Assembly: GCA_022747635.1 (NCBI GenBank)
Contig: JAKTNV010000063.1
Location: forward strand, 496,001 to 560,000
DNA length: 64,000 bases
Direction of reading: 5' to 3'
Source of the DNA: Hetaerina americana
Lineage: Eukaryota; Arthropoda; Insecta; Odonata; Calopterygidae
Shown piece by piece: positions 22,801-33,155 of the stretch (within the stretch, counting starts at the first letter, position 1; each line of letters opens with the position of its first letter). Made by a program: the position numbers and the translations under genes. The notes under the pieces were generated by a model. It was not told the DNA's origin. It was given only the letters and a program-made list of their open reading frames with translations, and ran no database searches.

Positions 22801-24426
22801 AATACGGATAATTTAGCAATGCAAGAGATGCCAAATACAACTCTCTTTAATATTTGATCTTGAAAATTTCCCCATCATTATTTCTTTATAGCAATTTTGT
22901 ATAATGCAGTCCGCGTGCAGTAAATGATTAACGTATAACGTGTTATTTTTAATGGGTAAGATAACATTCCTTACACAATTGAACATTTCTCCATAGTGTC
23001 CATCTAATCAGAGATTGCGTTTCACCTTATTGCGTTGTACTTGGCCGAGCGCTTTTTTGGTTTTTAAGAATTCGGCGTTTCATTGATTATTGATTCCCCC
23101 GAAATAAGAACGACATGTACCTGTATGCATAACCGCTGTCATTTATCACGTGGATCAGCTGTTTCGGAAACTGGGTATGTGTTAAGAGTTAAGGTAAGAG
23201 GCATTTTCATCTACTTACATTTAACGGCCGTAATTTCTGACATCTTAAATGATAATGTGGATATCCTTCGCACGTGAGTCATTTACCACTGATCGTTGGG
23301 CAAAAGAGTTTCTGGCCTCGTCGAGATTGATTCAGTGGTAGTCTAAAGCCTCTAATAATTAGAAAATCCCGTTGAATTCGAATTTAAAGGATCACCACTA
23401 TTATTGAATGCCAACTAAATCCTATAATTAAGATACTTCTATTGGTTAAAAAAGATATGACCATATCCCAACCATTTTGACCCTGAAAATGAAAATTTAC
23501 GTGATAGGATTCTCTGTTCTGGATGAAATTTAATCCTGTGCCCTAACGACTTTAGTCATTTAACCTACCTAGAGTAAGTCTGTTTAACAGCATGAAAATG
23601 ATTTACATTCAAGTAAATGAAAGATGTGAAAACATCGATAAAGGTACAATTTAAAAATATAAAAAAGAAATACATTGAATTCGAATCATGTTGAATTTTT
23701 TGCCGGAGGAAAAGGACGATCGTTTTCCTTCCCACGCGCAACTGTTTGAAATCACAACGACGCATAATAATGCACTATTTACGAAAAACGCGTTGAAACC
23801 TTTTCTTCATTTATAATTTATTGAATTTTTCATATAATATACAGCAATCTGGTAACATATAAAATACATATAAACGCATGCATGCATACGTTTATATGGC
23901 TTTGTTTATCCTTAAGAATAATGAGAGAAATTATTTAAGCTCTCTTCTTGAATACAGGATGAATAATATCTACCTCTCACAAGGCAACGAGATGAGTATG
24001 GTGTATATTTGGATGAAATGGGGTGCATTTTACTTCTTCGGAAGCAAGTAAGTGAATTAGCTAAGTCCGGACTTGAAAAAGACTCAATTTAAACGGAGTA
24101 ACAATTCAATAAATGGGAACTTATTAGAACTCAAAGAATCGATAATTTTTTCAAAGATTGCAAATTGTCATTTTTGGACCACTGTACTAAGGGCCATTGA
24201 GAAAGCTTGAAACACAAGGGGTCACTCGGCGCATACTTTTTCATTCAACAGCATTTGGACGTAAAGGAGTTTATCCACTTCCTATGGACTAGATAAATCG
24301 TTTTGTGGTACCAGCAGAAAGCGTTTCTGGTAACCTAATTGATTATGATTGGTGGAATTCACTGAAATAATCGTTACGTTTCAATGTGCCTATATTAATA
24401 TTTTATATCACACAAGAAGAAGGGTA
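22801..24426. other. No recognised features
   Basis: AT-rich. Short open frames (23083-23277 +, 23565-23765 -) carry no motif I know. Confidence 0.5.
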
Positions 24427-24530
24427 GGCTGTAAACTAATGTACATATGCTTGTAGACCACAGAAAAAATGACCTTCAGAAGCACTTCTGGTGGCATGTG
24501 GAAGTAACAACCCCCCTCAACACAGCTAAC
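24427..24530 (+). mobile_element. Solo mariner M1 terminal repeat
   Basis: Starts after TA at 24425 with GGCTGTAAACTAATG and follows the M1 end for about 100 bases (GACCTTCAGAAGCACTTC, GGCATGTGGAAGTAACA). No second end was found. Confidence 0.8.
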
Positions 24531-27296
24531 TTAATTACCGTCCTATCCTACCTCTTACCCACTATCCTACGAATCACTCTCGTCCTCTCTGCTAAAGGTC
24601 GAGCTTTCTAAATCAGAAAATTTCACCTTCAATACTGCCATTAACCATTTATAAATTACGATTTTACTTCGAGAGAGCCCTCAGCAACTCAATTGTTAGT
24701 TTGAGTGGTTAGCATGAGAAGTTTGTTATTCTGGGACAAAGAATTGTTGTAATTTTTGGCGTGTTTCTTTGTTTTTTATTTCAGCCCACGGCTTTGGGGC
24801 TTGGGACATATTTTATCAAATTAAAGGTTGGCTGGAGGGTATTTTCAGGGATCAACAAGAATATATATTGAAATACCTTGATTGATACAAGAAAGTTTTT
24901 AAATAAAGACCATGGGTAATGTAAAGTAAATAAGTACTTCTGTCCTCAATTGGCAAAACCCTTTCTCGCCACGACGAGAAATCGGAAAATCCGTTAAAAA
25001 CAATACTGTCGTTTAGTACTCCTCGTATTGCCTCGCTGAGAGCCACATATTATGACGATAGCTGCTAGGACACCCAAAAAAACGAGTATCTATAAATAAC
25101 ATTAAAAAATTGTATAATTATATTAAGTTTTATATAATTATACATATAAATATATAAATTTATAAATTCTACACTTATTTTGTAGCAGCGAATAAAGCAT
25201 TCAAGGAAAAAGGGTAGCGTGCAAAGGACGGCTGAGATGAGAACACCTGCCTAAGGGATCGGACACATAAATAACTCTAGTGATGCCGGCTTACTGAACA
25301 GCAGCGGTCGCCAATCATTCGGACCTCATGGACAACTAAACTCACTATTTTGAATCTCGCACACCACCAACGTGATATTTACAAATGCACAAATATCTAT
25401 AATACTTTGCCATTAAAATTTCCATTGCATTGAACGTTAATTGCCCTTGTTTAAGCAAAATAAAGCTTGCCTAATTGTAAAAAGTTTCTCACTGCGATAT
25501 TTGTTTTCGCTTGTTTAAAATTTCTCTGCAGACCATCATCAGGCGACCGCTGTTCTCCTACCGTCACTGAAGGAAACATGAGGCGAAAGTTTCACAGCGG
25601 AAGGCTAAGGATGAATTTCCAGAAGCTTGGAGGCCGGTAGCGCAAGGAATTATGGAGGTGACTTCATCAATCCATTATGATGTTGATAATTAACACGTAA
25701 AGGTCACACCTCCCAGCTTAACACAAGTTGTTAAAGGGAGGCTACTGAATACTTGGTGTGACTTCCATGGGGAACTTTCATCATATGGACATCTGATAGC
25801 TGTACTGCTAAATCCCAGAGCTGGACGATATGAATGTCTTTTGAGAATATTTAATATCAAGCCCATCACTGAATTGAGTTATGTCATTATCAGATGAGAG
25901 CAGGTGTATATTGAAACAGTTAATATGTTAAAATACACTATCACATATTGATTTAAGGAGACATCAAGAACTAAAGGAGGGGAAATTCGTGAAAATACAC
26001 ATAACGGTATACCTGTTACTACTTTTCGTTTCCATAAGGCAAATATTATTTAGAAATTTAAAGCTTAGAGAATTAAATGTTTATTTATTAGTATTAGAAT
26101 GATTTAAAATTTAATCTTACACCATAACTACTCCCATATTATGCTAAAATCACCCGCACTTAATGTAAGAAAAAATGCCTGGCCGCCGTAAATTAAAGTT
26201 AAATAGAGAAGGTTTTAGTTATATCTTAGTTATATTTAGTTTTAGTTAGAATCTTTTGTTATTCCTAGATGATGGAAAAACGAGAAAGCTGCTATTAATT
26301 GCACAATTCGAGGAGTTTAGCAGTACAGTCCAGTCTGAAATCTAAATTATTTCAAGGCTCCCACAAAAACTAAAAACTCTTACGGTAGGTGGAAGAAGGT
26401 GCATCATTTTTATGCATTTCTTTTTCGAAGAAGCTGGAAACTAACTTTTCCCTCAGTCAATAATATAATTTATTATTATTTCTTTTTTCCTCAAGGCCAA
26501 ACATTTCCACTCTATATAACATGGGCGCTACAGGAATGCCTCGGGTTGAGAGAGTTATGGCCCCCAACGGCTCAGTCCCTCGCTGCCAAAATATGAGGAA
26601 TTGTGTCAATAATATTAATCCACTCCGGTGCACCATTTTTGTGATACGTGAGTACTTGCCTCATCCCAAATTTGTTTCCCTAACCTTTGCGAATATGCAT
26701 TTTGGAAGATGCAAAACTGCGCTCGGAAAACTCGTCCTGAATTATTATTCATTCCTTGTCGTAATTATGTTGAAATATTAACTGCAGCTGACCTTAGGCG
26801 CATCTCTTTAGGAGTTTCCCCGGGTAAACTCCGAGGGGTTATTCGCATTAGGGTTTATGCCCCGGGTGGATATATTTTGGTACGCTATACAAATACCAAA
26901 TGATTTAAAGTGGAAGTAAAACAACTTGCTTGCACTATTTTAAACCAGCTGAGATTTCTGATTCAAAGAAAATAGCCAATATATTGGTGCTAAAGTATTT
27001 ATATAAGATCATTTTATATATGTTATACTATTTGTTTTTTCAGATAAATTAATTCAAAATATGATGTTGTCAGTAATTTGCTTAGGCTATAAAAATGTTT
27101 ACATAATTAATATCCAATGCAGGAAAATTCAGTTATATATGCATTCATCTACATTTACATCAGTACCCTGAGAGCCGCTAAAAAGGTGTGTGTTTGAGGG
27201 TGCAGCACCAGGAGGAAAGGGCAATGGATGGGGGGGCTAGAGTTTTTCAAATAGATAGGGAAAGGTGGGGGAAACCATAAAAAAAATATAAATACA
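24531..27296. other. No recognised features
   Basis: AT-rich. Several 60-86 codon frames around 26399-26903 overlap one another and look like chance. No RNA gene or shared repeat was seen. Confidence 0.45.
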
Positions 27297-27335
27297 TAAA
27301 TATATATACATATATATGTTTAAATATATTATTAT

Positions 27336-28504
27336 CATTAGGTAATCTACCATATAAGGCAGGTTTTTCGATGGACACAACCACCAAATCAATATTTTGT
27401 GACTCATAACAAAACACAAAATCCGGTATCATACTCTACATTAGGTCCCCTCTTCATCTCCGAGTACTTTCTTCCTCCCTTCATCCCGTCCAACATCCCT
27501 ATCCGGTTCCTTCCCTTTCCTCGTTTGCCCAACATTCTCCCTCTATTACAGTCTTCAACATCCCGCTGCCGGTCAATACCCCCTTCATCCACTTTTCCTG
27601 ACTCCATAGGATTTCTTCCAACAAACCCCTCTCTTCTCCCACCATACCAAGTATTTCCTCATTTGTTTTGTTCTCTGTCCATTTCACCTTCTCCATTCTT
27701 CTCCACACTCACATGTCAAAAGCCTCCCATCTACGTCTATCCTCCTGCTTCAATTACCACGTTTCCGCGCCGCACATCGCTACACCCCATATCAAAGTTT
27801 TGACGAGTCTTTTCTTAACATCCTTACTCAGCGACCCTCTCATCAACTCACTCCTCCTTGTGAAAGCCTCTTTGCCTAGCGCAATTCTTCTCCATACGTC
27901 CCTACTACTTTGACCGTGTTGGTCCAAAACACTTCCGAGATACGTAAACTGTTGTACCTGCTCCAGTTTTTGCCCTCCTATTTTAATGTTTAACCTACTA
28001 TAGCCTTTTTCTCTCTAGAAAACCGCATAACCCTTGTTTTATTAATATTGATTTTCATCCCTTACCTGTCGCACTGAATTTTCAATCCACTCAGCAATGC
28101 TTGCAAACCCTTGGCTGACTGACAATCCAAAGCTTGGTCATCAGCAAACCTAACTGATTTTACGAATTCCCCGCCCACTTTCATTCCTACCTCGAGTTCT
28201 TCCCACGCCTCTTTAACCATTTCCTCTGCATACAGGTTGAACAGCAACGGTGATAATGGGCAACCCTGCTTTACAACTCTTCCTAACCCTGCCCATCCGG
28301 ACTCCCCGTTCCCCACTCCCACCTGAGCTGTCTGAGACATGTACAGGTCGCGGATTAGCCTCCTATCCCTCCAATCTATTCCTATTTTCTTCAATACTAT
28401 ATGCTCATTAGGTTTTCCCGATTCACTCTATCAAACGCTTTTTCGCCATCTACGAAACATGGAAATACCTCCTGGTTGTATTCTATATTGCTCTGGATTA
28501 ATAT

Positions 28505-28509
<5 letters not shown>
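27336..28509 (-). mobile_element. RTE-like 3' half (copy C), pseudogene
   Basis: Minus-strand match to about 30770-31931 of the full-length copy. The 110-codon frame 28062-28394 keeps VKQGCPLSPLLFNLYAEEM and RFADDQAL. An upstream frame keeps CFVDGEKAFDRVN. The 3' end is a changed ATGGTAGATTACCT followed by AATGATAATAATA and AT-rich sequence. The 5' break at 28509 is an (AT)n tract. Beyond this the full-length copy starts in the opposite direction. Confidence 0.94.

Positions 28510-28569
<60 letters not shown>
28509..28569. repeat. (AT)n microsatellite between two RTE copies
   Basis: About 60 bases of pure AT repeat separating the broken 5' end of copy C from the intact 5' end of copy D. Confidence 0.97.
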
Positions 28570-28571
<2 letters not shown>

Positions 28572-28860
28572 CTCCCCGGACTACAACCTTGACGTGGTGG
28601 AAGGGCTTGTGCGTTCCGATGACCCCTAGAGCTGTGCTGGCGGGAGTAATAATTATTGCTCCTGGTAGGGTCACCCATGCCAGATAGGTCGAAGGTTAGG
28701 AGCCAGACGAAAGGTAGTCCACGCAGCGTCTGTTCCTCAGTGAGGCGGCTGCAATGGCGTCTGACCCCAGTGGGGCGGCCAGTAAGTGATGGTGTCACGT
28801 TAAAAACACTATTGAGGAAGGCAACGGGAAACCACCTCAATTATCATTCCCTAGAAAAAT
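28570..28860 (+). promoter_or_regulatory. 5' UTR of RTE copy D
   Basis: GC-richer than the flanks and beginning CCTCCCCGGACTACAACC directly after the (AT)n tract. It probably holds the internal promoter, as in other LINEs (inference). It includes GGAAGGCAACGGGAAACCA, the kind of conserved block often seen upstream of RTE-like ORFs. No other copy in this window retains it. Confidence 0.6.
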
Positions 28861-30555
28861 ATGATGGACAATAGAGATATTTTGAGTCCTGGCAACCACG
28901 GGGCTCGGCCCAATCGGCCGTTTGTCGTGCCCGGCAGCGGGGGAGGCAAGGCTTCCGCGGTCGTCATCCCACGAAACCCTTGCAAGGGAAAACCAGCAGC
29001 AGCGGGACAGAAGACGCAGGAGAAGAAGACAAAATTAGTTAGAATAGGAACGTGGAATGTTAGGACAATGATGAGGACAGGGAAATTGGAGAATGTTAAG
29101 CGAGAGATGGAAAGGGGAAATATAGATATTTTAGGTCTATGCGAGGTGAGATGGAAAGATAGCGGGGATTACTGGAGTGATAAGTATAGAATAATATACA
29201 GCGGTGGGGACGAGAGCCAACGAGGGGTTGCCATAGTATTAAATGAAGAGGTAGGAAGAAGCGTAGTCAACATAGAGCAGGTAACGGATAGAATACTACT
29301 AGTGGAGATAAAAGCAGAACCGACGAACTTAGTTATTATTCAGGTATACATGCCACCGAGCAACCATAAGGAAGAAGAGGTCGATAAGATATACGACCAG
29401 TTAGAGGACATGATCGCGTGTGTTCCTGCAGGGAAACATTTGATAGTGATGGGGGATTGGAATGCGACGGTAGGCGAAGGAAGAGATGGTGATGAGGTGG
29501 GCGACTACGGTTTGGGCACGAGGAATGACCGCGGGGAGAAAGCAGTTGAGTTCTGCAGGAGACAGGGGTTAGTCATCACCAACACTTGGTTTAGACACCA
29601 CAAAAGACGCAGGTATACATGGAAAATGCCAGGTGACTCAGGAAGATATCAGCTAGATTATATCCTGGTTAGACACAGGTTTAGGAATAGTGTGATAAAT
29701 TCCCACAGCTTTCCGGGAGCGGATGCGGACTCAGACCACAATTTAGTTGTTATGAAATGTAGCGTACGTTTCAAAAAGATAAGGCAGGGGCGGCGAGTTA
29801 GAAAATGGAATGTAGAAGCATTAAATGGGTTGAAAAGGAAGGAATACAAACAGGCGGTAGAGAAAATCATGGAGGATGGTAAAGGGCTTATTACTATCGA
29901 AGAAAAATGGGAAATGATCAAAAAAGGGTTGTCTAAAGCCGCAAAAGACACTATTGGAACCGTTAACGCTAAAAGGACTAGGAAACCATGGATCACGGAT
30001 GAGATGATTACACAAATGGATGAGCGGCGAAAATGGAAGAATATAAATACAGAATTAGGCAAAATGAAGTACAAAGAATTGAACAATAAATTGAGGCGGG
30101 CAACAAATAAGGCAAAAGACGCATGGTGGAAGACGCAGTGCGAGGATATGGAAAGTCTCCAGAGGAAGGGTGAAATCGGTGCGCTGTACAGCAAAGTTAA
30201 ATCGTTATCGGGAAGTAAGAAAGGAAGAGCTATGCTAATAGTTAGAGATAAGGCGGGTAAGGTAATAGTTGACGCAGGAAAGATCCAAGAGAGATGGAAG
30301 GAGTATATAGAAGAACTGTATAGTAAAGAACTCAGACCAACACGGTTAGACATTGAAAAAGAAAATGACGGAGAGGAAGACAGCTTAGGTCCAGGCATAC
30401 TAGACAATGAGATAGAAAGGGCATTAAGGGAGATGAAACTAAATAAGGCCGTGGGGGTAGATAACATTCCCGTGGAACTTTTAAAATGCTTAGGAAAATG
30501 TGGGAGGAAGAGGCTATATGGGCTGATCCGTAGCATTTATGAGGAGGGAATCTGA
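28861..30555 (+). CDS. RTE endonuclease plus start of RT, ends at premature TGA
   Basis: 564 residues. After a basic, Pro/Gly-rich leader (1-60) comes an exonuclease-endonuclease-phosphatase fold. Visible are GTWNVRTM (63-70, Asn66), CEVRWKD (94-100, Glu95), QVYMPPSN (161-168), VMGDWNATVG (196-205, Asp199 and Asn201), LDYILVRHRF (265-274) and SDHNLVVM (291-298). All the expected metal-binding and catalytic residues are present. The rest (about 300-564) is a charged linker leading into the RT (KAVGVDNIPVELLK near 535). The terminating TGA replaces a TGG preserved in copy B at 3082. Its role is target-site nicking for target-primed reverse transcription. It is often annotated elsewhere as craniofacial development protein 2-like, a label derived from such elements. 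Confidence 0.92.
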   Translation: MMDNRDILSPGNHGARPNRPFVVPGSGGGKASAVVIPRNPCKGKPAAAGQKTQEKKTKLVRIGTWNVRTMMRTGKLENVKREMERGNIDILGLCEVRWKDSGDYWSDKYRIIYSGGDESQRGVAIVLNEEVGRSVVNIEQVTDRILLVEIKAEPTNLVIIQVYMPPSNHKEEEVDKIYDQLEDMIACVPAGKHLIVMGDWNATVGEGRDGDEVGDYGLGTRNDRGEKAVEFCRRQGLVITNTWFRHHKRRRYTWKMPGDSGRYQLDYILVRHRFRNSVINSHSFPGADADSDHNLVVMKCSVRFKKIRQGRRVRKWNVEALNGLKRKEYKQAVEKIMEDGKGLITIEEKWEMIKKGLSKAAKDTIGTVNAKRTRKPWITDEMITQMDERRKWKNINTELGKMKYKELNNKLRRATNKAKDAWWKTQCEDMESLQRKGEIGALYSKVKSLSGSKKGRAMLIVRDKAGKVIVDAGKIQERWKEYIEELYSKELRPTRLDIEKENDGEEDSLGPGILDNEIERALREMKLNKAVGVDNIPVELLKCLGKCGRKRLYGLIRSIYEEGI

Positions 30556-31836
30556 CCGGAAGACTTTGTGAGAGCAGTTTTAGTTCCGATTCCGAAAAAG
30601 GTAAAGGCCACGTCATGTGAGGACTATAGGACAATTAGTTTGATATCCCACGCAGCTAAAGTTGTTCTCAGGATCATAAACAAACGGATAGAGAGTAGGG
30701 CAAATGATTACTTAGGGGATGATCAGTTTGGGTTTAGGAAGGGGAGAGGTACGCGTGATGCCATTGCAGTAATGAGATTATTAATCGAGAGGAATATAGA
30801 ACACAACCAGGAGGTATTTGCCTGTTTCGTAGACTTCGAAAAAGCGTTTGATAGAGTGAATTGGGAAAAACTAATGAGTATTCTGCAGAAAATAGGAATA
30901 GATTGGAGGGAAAGGAGGCTAATCCGCAACCTGTACATGTCTCAGACTGCTCAGGTGCGGGTGGGAAACGGGGAGTCAGGATGGGCAGTGTTAGGAAGGG
31001 GTGTAAGGCAGGGTTGCCCATTATCACCGTTGCTGTTCAACCTGTATGCAGAGGAAATGATCAAAGAGGCATGGGAAGAACTAGAGGTAGGAATGAAAGT
31101 GGGCGGGGAATTCGTAAAATCAGTTAGGTTTGCTGATGACCAAGCTTTAGTTTGTCAGTCAGCAAAGGGGCTGCAAGCATTGCTGAGTGAATTGGAAATT
31201 CAGTGCGACAGGTATGGGATGAGAATCAACATTAATAAAACAAAGGTTATGCGATTTTCTAGAAAGAAAAAGGGCAAGCTTAACATTAAAATAGGAGGGC
31301 AAAAACTAGAGCAGGTAGAACAGTTTACGTATCTCGGTAGTGTTTTGGACCAACACGGTCAAAGTAGTAGGGACGTAAGGAGAAGAATTGCGCTAGGCAA
31401 AGAGGCTTTCACGAGGAGGAGGGAGTTGATGACAGGGACTTTGAGTAAGGATGTTAAGAAAAGACTCGTAAAAACTTTGATATGGAGCGTAGCTATGTAC
31501 GGCGCGGAAACGTGGTCATTGAAGCAGGAGGATAGACGTAGACTGGAGGCTTTTGAAATGTGGGTGTGGAGAAGAATGGAGAAGGTGAAATGGACCGAGA
31601 AGAAAACAAATGAGGAAGTACTTGGTATGGTGGGTGAAGAGAGGGGTTTGTTGGGAGCAATCCTATGGAGGCAGGAAAAGTGGATGAAGGGGGTGTTGAC
31701 CGGCAGTGGGATGTTGAAGACTGTGATAGAGGGTAGAATGTTGGGCAAAAGAGGAAAGGGAAGGAACAGGATAGGGATGTTGGACGGGATGAAGGGCGGA
31801 AGAAAGTACTCAGAGATGAAGAGGGACCTGGTGTAG
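30556..31836 (+). CDS. RTE reverse transcriptase and C-terminal domain
   Basis: In frame with the endonuclease after the TGA; first possible start is GTG at 30568 (422 residues). Motifs: DYRTISLISHAAK (19-31), FGFRKGRGTRDA (54-65), motif A CFVDFEKAFDRV (86-97, Asp89), motif B RQGCPLSPLLFNLY (147-160), motif C RFADDQ (187-192) with the two catalytic Asp, motif D ININKTKVM and motif E FTYLGSV. The C-terminal region has YGAETWSLKQEDRRRLEAFE and VWRRMEKVKWTEKK, typical of RTE-like proteins. No zinc knuckle or RNase H is seen. Separated from its endonuclease by one stop codon, it is probably not translated as a unit from this copy unless the stop is read through. Confidence 0.93.
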   Translation, partial: PEDFVRAVLVPIPKKVKATSCEDYRTISLISHAAKVVLRIINKRIESRANDYLGDDQFGFRKGRGTRDAIAVMRLLIERNIEHNQEVFACFVDFEKAFDRVNWEKLMSILQKIGIDWRERRLIRNLYMSQTAQVRVGNGESGWAVLGRGVRQGCPLSPLLFNLYAEEMIKEAWEELEVGMKVGGEFVKSVRFADDQALVCQSAKGLQALLSELEIQCDRYGMRININKTKVMRFSRKKKGKLNIKIGGQKLEQVEQFTYLGSVLDQHGQSSRDVRRRIALGKEAFTRRRELMTGTLSKDVKKRLVKTLIWSVAMYGAETWSLKQEDRRRLEAFEMWVWRRMEKVKWTEKKTNEEVLGMVGEERGLLGAILWRQEKWMKGVLTGSGMLKTVIEGRMLGKRGKGRNRIGMLDGMKGGRKYSEMKRDLV

Positions 31837-31952
31837 AGTAGAATTTAGGGTTGTGTTTTGTTAGTAGTCACAAAATATTTGTTTGGTAGTTGTGTCCATC
31901 GAAAAACCTACCTTAACCGGTAGATTACCTTTAAAAAAAAACAATATATATA

Positions 31953-32087
31953 AATATATAAAAACACAGATGTAGATTTTTAGAATATAGAGACACAAAG
32001 AAAGGACATTCACAACATAACAAATTGTGAGTGTCCTTTCTTTGTGTCTCTATATTCTAAAAATCTACATCTGTGTTTTTATATATT
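31953..32087. repeat. Near-perfect palindrome FB3 after the RTE 3' end
   Basis: Arms 31953-32015 and 32025-32087 (63 bases each, about one mismatch) flank a 9-base loop. A non-palindromic tail (TGTCGCCGATGAGCGTTCC) and an (AT)n tract follow. The layout, two arms, short loop, one-sided tail and (TA)n, copies that of FB1 and FB2, but the sequence is unrelated. No coding capacity. Confidence 0.85.
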
Positions 32088-32119
32088 TGTGTGTCGCCGA
32101 TGAGCGTTCCATTTCGAAG

Positions 32120-32123
<4 letters not shown>

Positions 32124-32159
<36 letters not shown>

Positions 32160-32165
32160 TATATG

Positions 32166-32197
<32 letters not shown>

Positions 32198-32204
32198 TAT
32201 ATAA
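32124..32204. repeat. Interrupted (AT)n microsatellite
   Basis: About 80 bases of AT repeat with several C and G interruptions (ATACATATAT, ATGTATATAT). Confidence 0.95.
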
Positions 32205-32669
32205 TATTTATCGCACTCTGAAGATGCAAATTTGTGCCGCATTATCTTCCCTTTTTTTAGAATCTATTCTCTTTCATACCACCTTACATTTAATATGAAA
32301 CCAATTAGTAACTTATTGTCTGTTACCATGAAATATCTTTTTGAAAATTTACATTGTTTTTCCAGATATCGATTTCATATACGAATTCATTTCTTATTGG
32401 TGCCGGCGGTGGAATATATAGTGGAGCCTTCATGCGCTCAAGCCCCTTGCATTCGATGGTTGTTATTTACTTATGTTCCAATATTTCCCGTCAAGGATTT
32501 TCTCTGTTCCATCTCGGTCCAAAGGCAACCTCACTGCTCAAGTTCCTTTACACCGCGCAACCACGTGAACGGGTTTTTGTCGCAGACGCTCGGATTCAAG
32601 TCGCAGGCTGTTTGCTCCGTAAGATTTTCGCTGTGGAAATCGTGTACGCGTCTAGTTTGACTCTGAGCC
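32205..32669. other. No firmly recognised feature
   Basis: Open frames of 142 and 125 codons (32232-32660, 32354-32731) overlap in different frames. They may include sequence upstream of the HARBI1-like transposase, but I see no motif. Confidence 0.4.
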
Positions 32670-33155
32670 ATGTCGGAGGAGGCCGCGCATTCAGGGATTG
32701 CGGTAGCACTGTGCTTCACTATACGGAGTAAAAAAAAGGCTAGCAAAAAGCCACCGCGACGGTGGATGCGTGGTTTATTCAAGGATCGGAATAAGAATGG
32801 GCACGATCTTCTTGGCACTTTTAGGTTGGAGGATGAAATTGTATTTGGAAATTTTGTCCGTAGAGTCCAATCGATTTTGAAGGTCTACTTGAATTGGCCG
32901 GGCCACGTATTTCGAAAAAGGAGACGAATGAAGGTGGCATTTTCTGCTACCAACAGACTTGCAGTCACTCTCCGTTTCCTCGCAAGTGGATATTCATATA
33001 AAAGCCTAATGTCTACTTCCAAAATTTCTAAACAGATAATATCCGAGTTTGCTCCTGAAGTCTGCACAGCCACAGCTCTTGCTTCCCCCCACCGCTTTAT
33101 AACCACTGGGGGAAACTTTCCACAAGCATCGCCGCATTTGCAAATCCTCAATTAA
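32670..33155 (+). pseudogene. HARBI1-like (PIF/Harbinger) transposase N-terminal remnant
   Basis: 161-codon frame. PPRRWMRGLFKDR (28-40) and FRLEDEIVFGNFVR (51-64) match the N-terminal region of HARBI1-type nucleases. A helix-turn-helix-like block, FSATNRLAVTLRFLASGYSY (91-110) then SKISKQIISEFAPEVC, is also typical. Between them the family continuation (IDFEGLLELAGPRISKKET) lies in another frame, so two frameshifts interrupt it. The DDE nuclease part that should follow was not found to 34340. No terminal repeats were located. Known family role: cut-and-paste transposition. This fragment is inactive. Confidence 0.72.

Larger units (their letters stand above)
28570..31931 (+). mobile_element. 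Full-length RTE-like non-LTR retrotransposon (copy D)
   Basis: About 3.36 kb with a 290-base 5' UTR (28570-28860), one long ORF region 28861-31836 and a short 3' UTR ending ACCGGTAGATTACCT then an A-rich tail. The protein has an apurinic-type endonuclease followed by an RT, the layout of RTE-clade LINEs; the precise subclade (RTE-X or BovB-like) is inference. The ORF is open apart from one TGA at 30553-30555. The other copies in the window are 3' derivatives of the same family. Flanks are (AT)n at the 5' side and an A/AT-rich tract at the 3' side, so no target-site duplication can be read with confidence. Confidence 0.93.

Noticed and set aside
29658..30536. 292-codon minus-strand open frame
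   Set aside because: It is the antisense of the RTE endonuclease-RT ORF; Ser/Phe/Leu-rich composition mirrors the A-rich sense strand.
32205..32235. CTGAAGATGC...GTGC as another hammerhead-like motif
   Set aside because: Stem is imperfect and GAAA is missing; resemblance is limited to the first seven bases.
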